A stretch of DNA of 7,789 nucleotides. Source: Anaerolineaceae bacterium. GTDB taxonomy: Bacteria > Chloroflexota > Anaerolineae > 4572-78. Location: NCBI GenBank assembly GCA_024762375.1, contig JANTHQ010000072.1, positions 1 through 7,789 of the forward strand. The letters are read 5' to 3'. The position numbers were made by a program, and so were the translations under genes. The notes beneath the pieces are model-generated. The model was not told the origin of the DNA, ran no database searches, and was given only the letters and a program-made list of their open reading frames with translations. Of this stretch, positions 6,509-7,789 are shown piece by piece; the stretch's first letter is position 1; each line of letters opens with the position of its first letter.

Positions 6509-6557
6509 CAACACACCAATCACCATTATTTTATTTTCTTAAGAGAGGGAAGATACC

Positions 6558-6830
6558 ATGAGTAACACACCAAAACCCCGACCCAACACCTTCAAGCCCG
6601 TGCTGGTTCCGCGCTCGCCGCAACAACAGCAAACCGCATACGAAGCGGCTTTGGAACTGGTACAACTCATCGACACCCACCTCACCAACGGCACTCAGCA
6701 CTACCGCACCAAGTCCGGCAAATTGCTGCGCACGCTCGACCAGGTGGTCAACGCCATTTTGGCAGATAACCTGCTTGTCGAAGCGCCGAACACCGGTTGG
6801 CAAACAGACGAACTCGCGCGCGCTGCATAA
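6558..6830 (+). CDS. Small conserved-position protein of unknown function (90 aa)
   Basis: I do not recognise this protein. It is 90 residues, soluble, with no signal peptide or membrane segment. The N-terminus is basic and proline-rich (PKPRPNTFKPVLVPRSP, 5-21), followed by a QQQQ run and two probable amphipathic helices at about 23-42 (TAYEAALELVQLIDTHL) and 54-75 (GKLLRTLDQVVNAILADNLL). It is supported as a real gene by a good Shine-Dalgarno (GAGGG at 6545-6549, 8 bases before ATG) and by codon use like its neighbours. It also sits in the operon between mraY and murD, 18 bases before murD. It might be a small accessory protein of wall synthesis, but position alone supports that. It is in the same reading frame as murD, separated by one TAA, which may be chance. 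Confidence 0.75.
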   Translation: MSNTPKPRPNTFKPVLVPRSPQQQQTAYEAALELVQLIDTHLTNGTQHYRTKSGKLLRTLDQVVNAILADNLLVEAPNTGWQTDELARAA

Positions 6831-6848
6831 TTGCGGCCTGTTTTCGCG

Positions 6849-7789
6849 ATGACCACCCAATCGTCTTTTGCCGGTTTGGGGGTGGTTGTGGTGGGGCTGG
6901 CCCGCGAAGGGAGCGCCGTCGCCCGCTTTTTTGCGGAACGGGGCGCGCGCGTCACAGTAACCGACGCGCAACCCGCCGCCAAATTGCAACCGTGGCTCGC
7001 CGCACTGGATGGGTTGCCCATCAATTTTGAACTCGGCGCACATCCCGACTCGCTGTTGAACCCGCGCCACACCGATGTGATGGTCGTCAGCCCGGGTGTA
7101 CCGCCGAACATTCCGTTTTTGCAAGCGGCACACCGGCGTAAAATTTTGCTGACCACCGAAAGCCGAATTTTGAGCCAGTTCAGTCCGGCGCCGGTTATCG
7201 GCATCACCGGTTCCAGCGGAAAAACTACCACCACCACTCTGACGGGAAAAATGCTGGCGGCAAGCGGATTCACCACCCATGTGGGTGGCAACATCGGCAC
7301 ACCGCTCATTTCCCGGCTGGATGATCTGCGCCCCACCGACCGTGTCGTGCTGGAACTGAGCAGTTTTCAGTTGGAGTATTTTCACGCCGAAATGAACGCG
7401 GAAGCGCACTGCCCACCGGAATTGGAACCGTTGCGCGCGGGATTCAGCCCGCCCATCGGCGCGATATTGAACATCACGCCCAATCATCTCGACCGGCACA
7501 AAACGATGGCGGCATACACCGCCGCCAAACGGGCCATCGTGGCATACATGGGCAGTGGCGATACCGCCATTTTCGGCGCAGACGACCCCGGCGCGCACGC
7601 AATCGGCACCGAAACCACACTGCCCGCCGTGCGCTGGTTCAGTGCCGAGCATCCGGTGGAAAACGGTGCATTTTTGGCAGATGGGCACATCATGCTGGCG
7701 ACAGACGGGGTTCACACCGCCATCTGCCGCGCGGCAGACATCCGATTGCCGGGGGCACACAATCTGCTGAACGTGCTGGCGGCAGTAGC
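6849..7789 (+). CDS. murD: UDP-N-acetylmuramoyl-L-alanine--D-glutamate ligase MurD, 3' end beyond the window
   Basis: MurD adds D-glutamate to UDP-MurNAc-L-Ala using ATP in the cytoplasm. The frame stays open to the right edge: 313 residues are present of a family length near 450, so most of the C-terminal ligand-binding domain is missing. The N-terminal Rossmann-like domain shows VVVVGLAREGSAVARFF (12-28) and VTVTD (35-39), then VVSPGVPP (79-86). The ATPase domain has G118-ITGSSGKTTTT128, GGNIGTPL (146-153), LELSSFQLE (168-176), ILNITPNHLDRH (206-217) and LPGAHNLLNVLAA (300-312). About 29 residues separate LELSSFQLE from ILNITP, more than the roughly 10 to 12 I expect, which suggests an insertion. 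The start is ATG 6849; no clear Shine-Dalgarno precedes it. A TTG at 6831 directly after the upstream stop is an alternative. Confidence 0.94.
   Translation, partial: MTTQSSFAGLGVVVVGLAREGSAVARFFAERGARVTVTDAQPAAKLQPWLAALDGLPINFELGAHPDSLLNPRHTDVMVVSPGVPPNIPFLQAAHRRKILLTTESRILSQFSPAPVIGITGSSGKTTTTTLTGKMLAASGFTTHVGGNIGTPLISRLDDLRPTDRVVLELSSFQLEYFHAEMNAEAHCPPELEPLRAGFSPPIGAILNITPNHLDRHKTMAAYTAAKRAIVAYMGSGDTAIFGADDPGAHAIGTETTLPAVRWFSAEHPVENGAFLADGHIMLATDGVHTAICRAADIRLPGAHNLLNVLAAV

Noticed and set aside
6495..6540. Intrinsic terminator after mraY
   Set aside because: The hairpin has only 5 bp and the T-rich tract starts about 18 bases later and is interrupted, so it does not fit a Rho-independent terminator. 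The pathway genes continue directly downstream.
6509..6540. Internal promoter ahead of the small gene
   Set aside because: TATTTT-like words at 6527 and 6532 have no -35 element at a proper distance (the positions read CCCGCC and CAACAC).
6531..7760. Open frame of 409 codons on the minus strand
   Set aside because: It is antisense to murD and the small gene, has no family motif, is rich in Arg, Cys, His and Gln as expected for a shadow frame, and murD is unmistakable on the other strand.
6558..7789. Fusion or stop-codon read-through of the small gene into murD (same frame, one TAA)
   Set aside because: Same-frame neighbours occur one time in three by chance. murD has its own ATG and a complete N-terminal domain, and no read-through context is evident.
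1..7789. Mobile elements, CRISPR arrays, tRNA or rRNA genes
   Set aside because: No transposase-like protein, no terminal repeats, no spaced repeats other than the short operator array, and no tRNA-like or rRNA-like segment was seen by eye.

Overview
The window is the 5' part of a division and cell wall (dcw) cluster from a bacterium with moderately high GC. All genes but one lie on the plus strand: mraZ, rsmH, an ftsL-like gene, ftsI (class B PBP), murF, mraY, a small unrecognised gene, and murD (cut by the right edge). The first 94 bases hold the start of a divergent gene on the minus strand, the N-terminus of a nucleotide-sugar epimerase/dehydratase. The general flavour of the proteins and the gene order suggest a Chloroflexota (Anaerolineae-like) bacterium. 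This is an inference from memory of such clusters, not a computed placement.

Layout: 1-94 is the divergent Rossmann-fold gene (minus). 95-459 is a divergent regulatory region with a convincing promoter on each strand. The plus-strand promoter (TTGCCA, 17 bp, TATAAT) is followed at once by four direct repeats with an exact 10-bp period (371-410) that match the known MraZ operator pattern, so MraZ probably represses its own operon here. From 460 to 6493 the genes are packed with gaps of 0 to 4 bases or a 1-base overlap, which implies one transcript and translational coupling. The only gap inside the cluster is at 6494-6557. It carries a perfect 14-bp palindrome and precedes the small unrecognised gene and murD.

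How the genes work together: RsmH modifies 16S rRNA. The FtsL-like protein and the class B PBP belong to the septal wall synthesis machine. MurD and MurF are cytoplasmic amino-acid ligases that build UDP-MurNAc-pentapeptide, and MraY moves this precursor onto undecaprenyl phosphate at the membrane. murE, often found between ftsI and murF, is absent from that position.

Nothing here is a clearly new system. The points most worth a second look are the MraZ operator, unusual residues at two conserved catalytic-region positions of MraY (Glu for the 'FMGD' Asp, and His-Asn-His for His-His-His), the unknown 90-residue protein between mraY and murD, the missing murE, and an apparent insertion in the MurD central domain.
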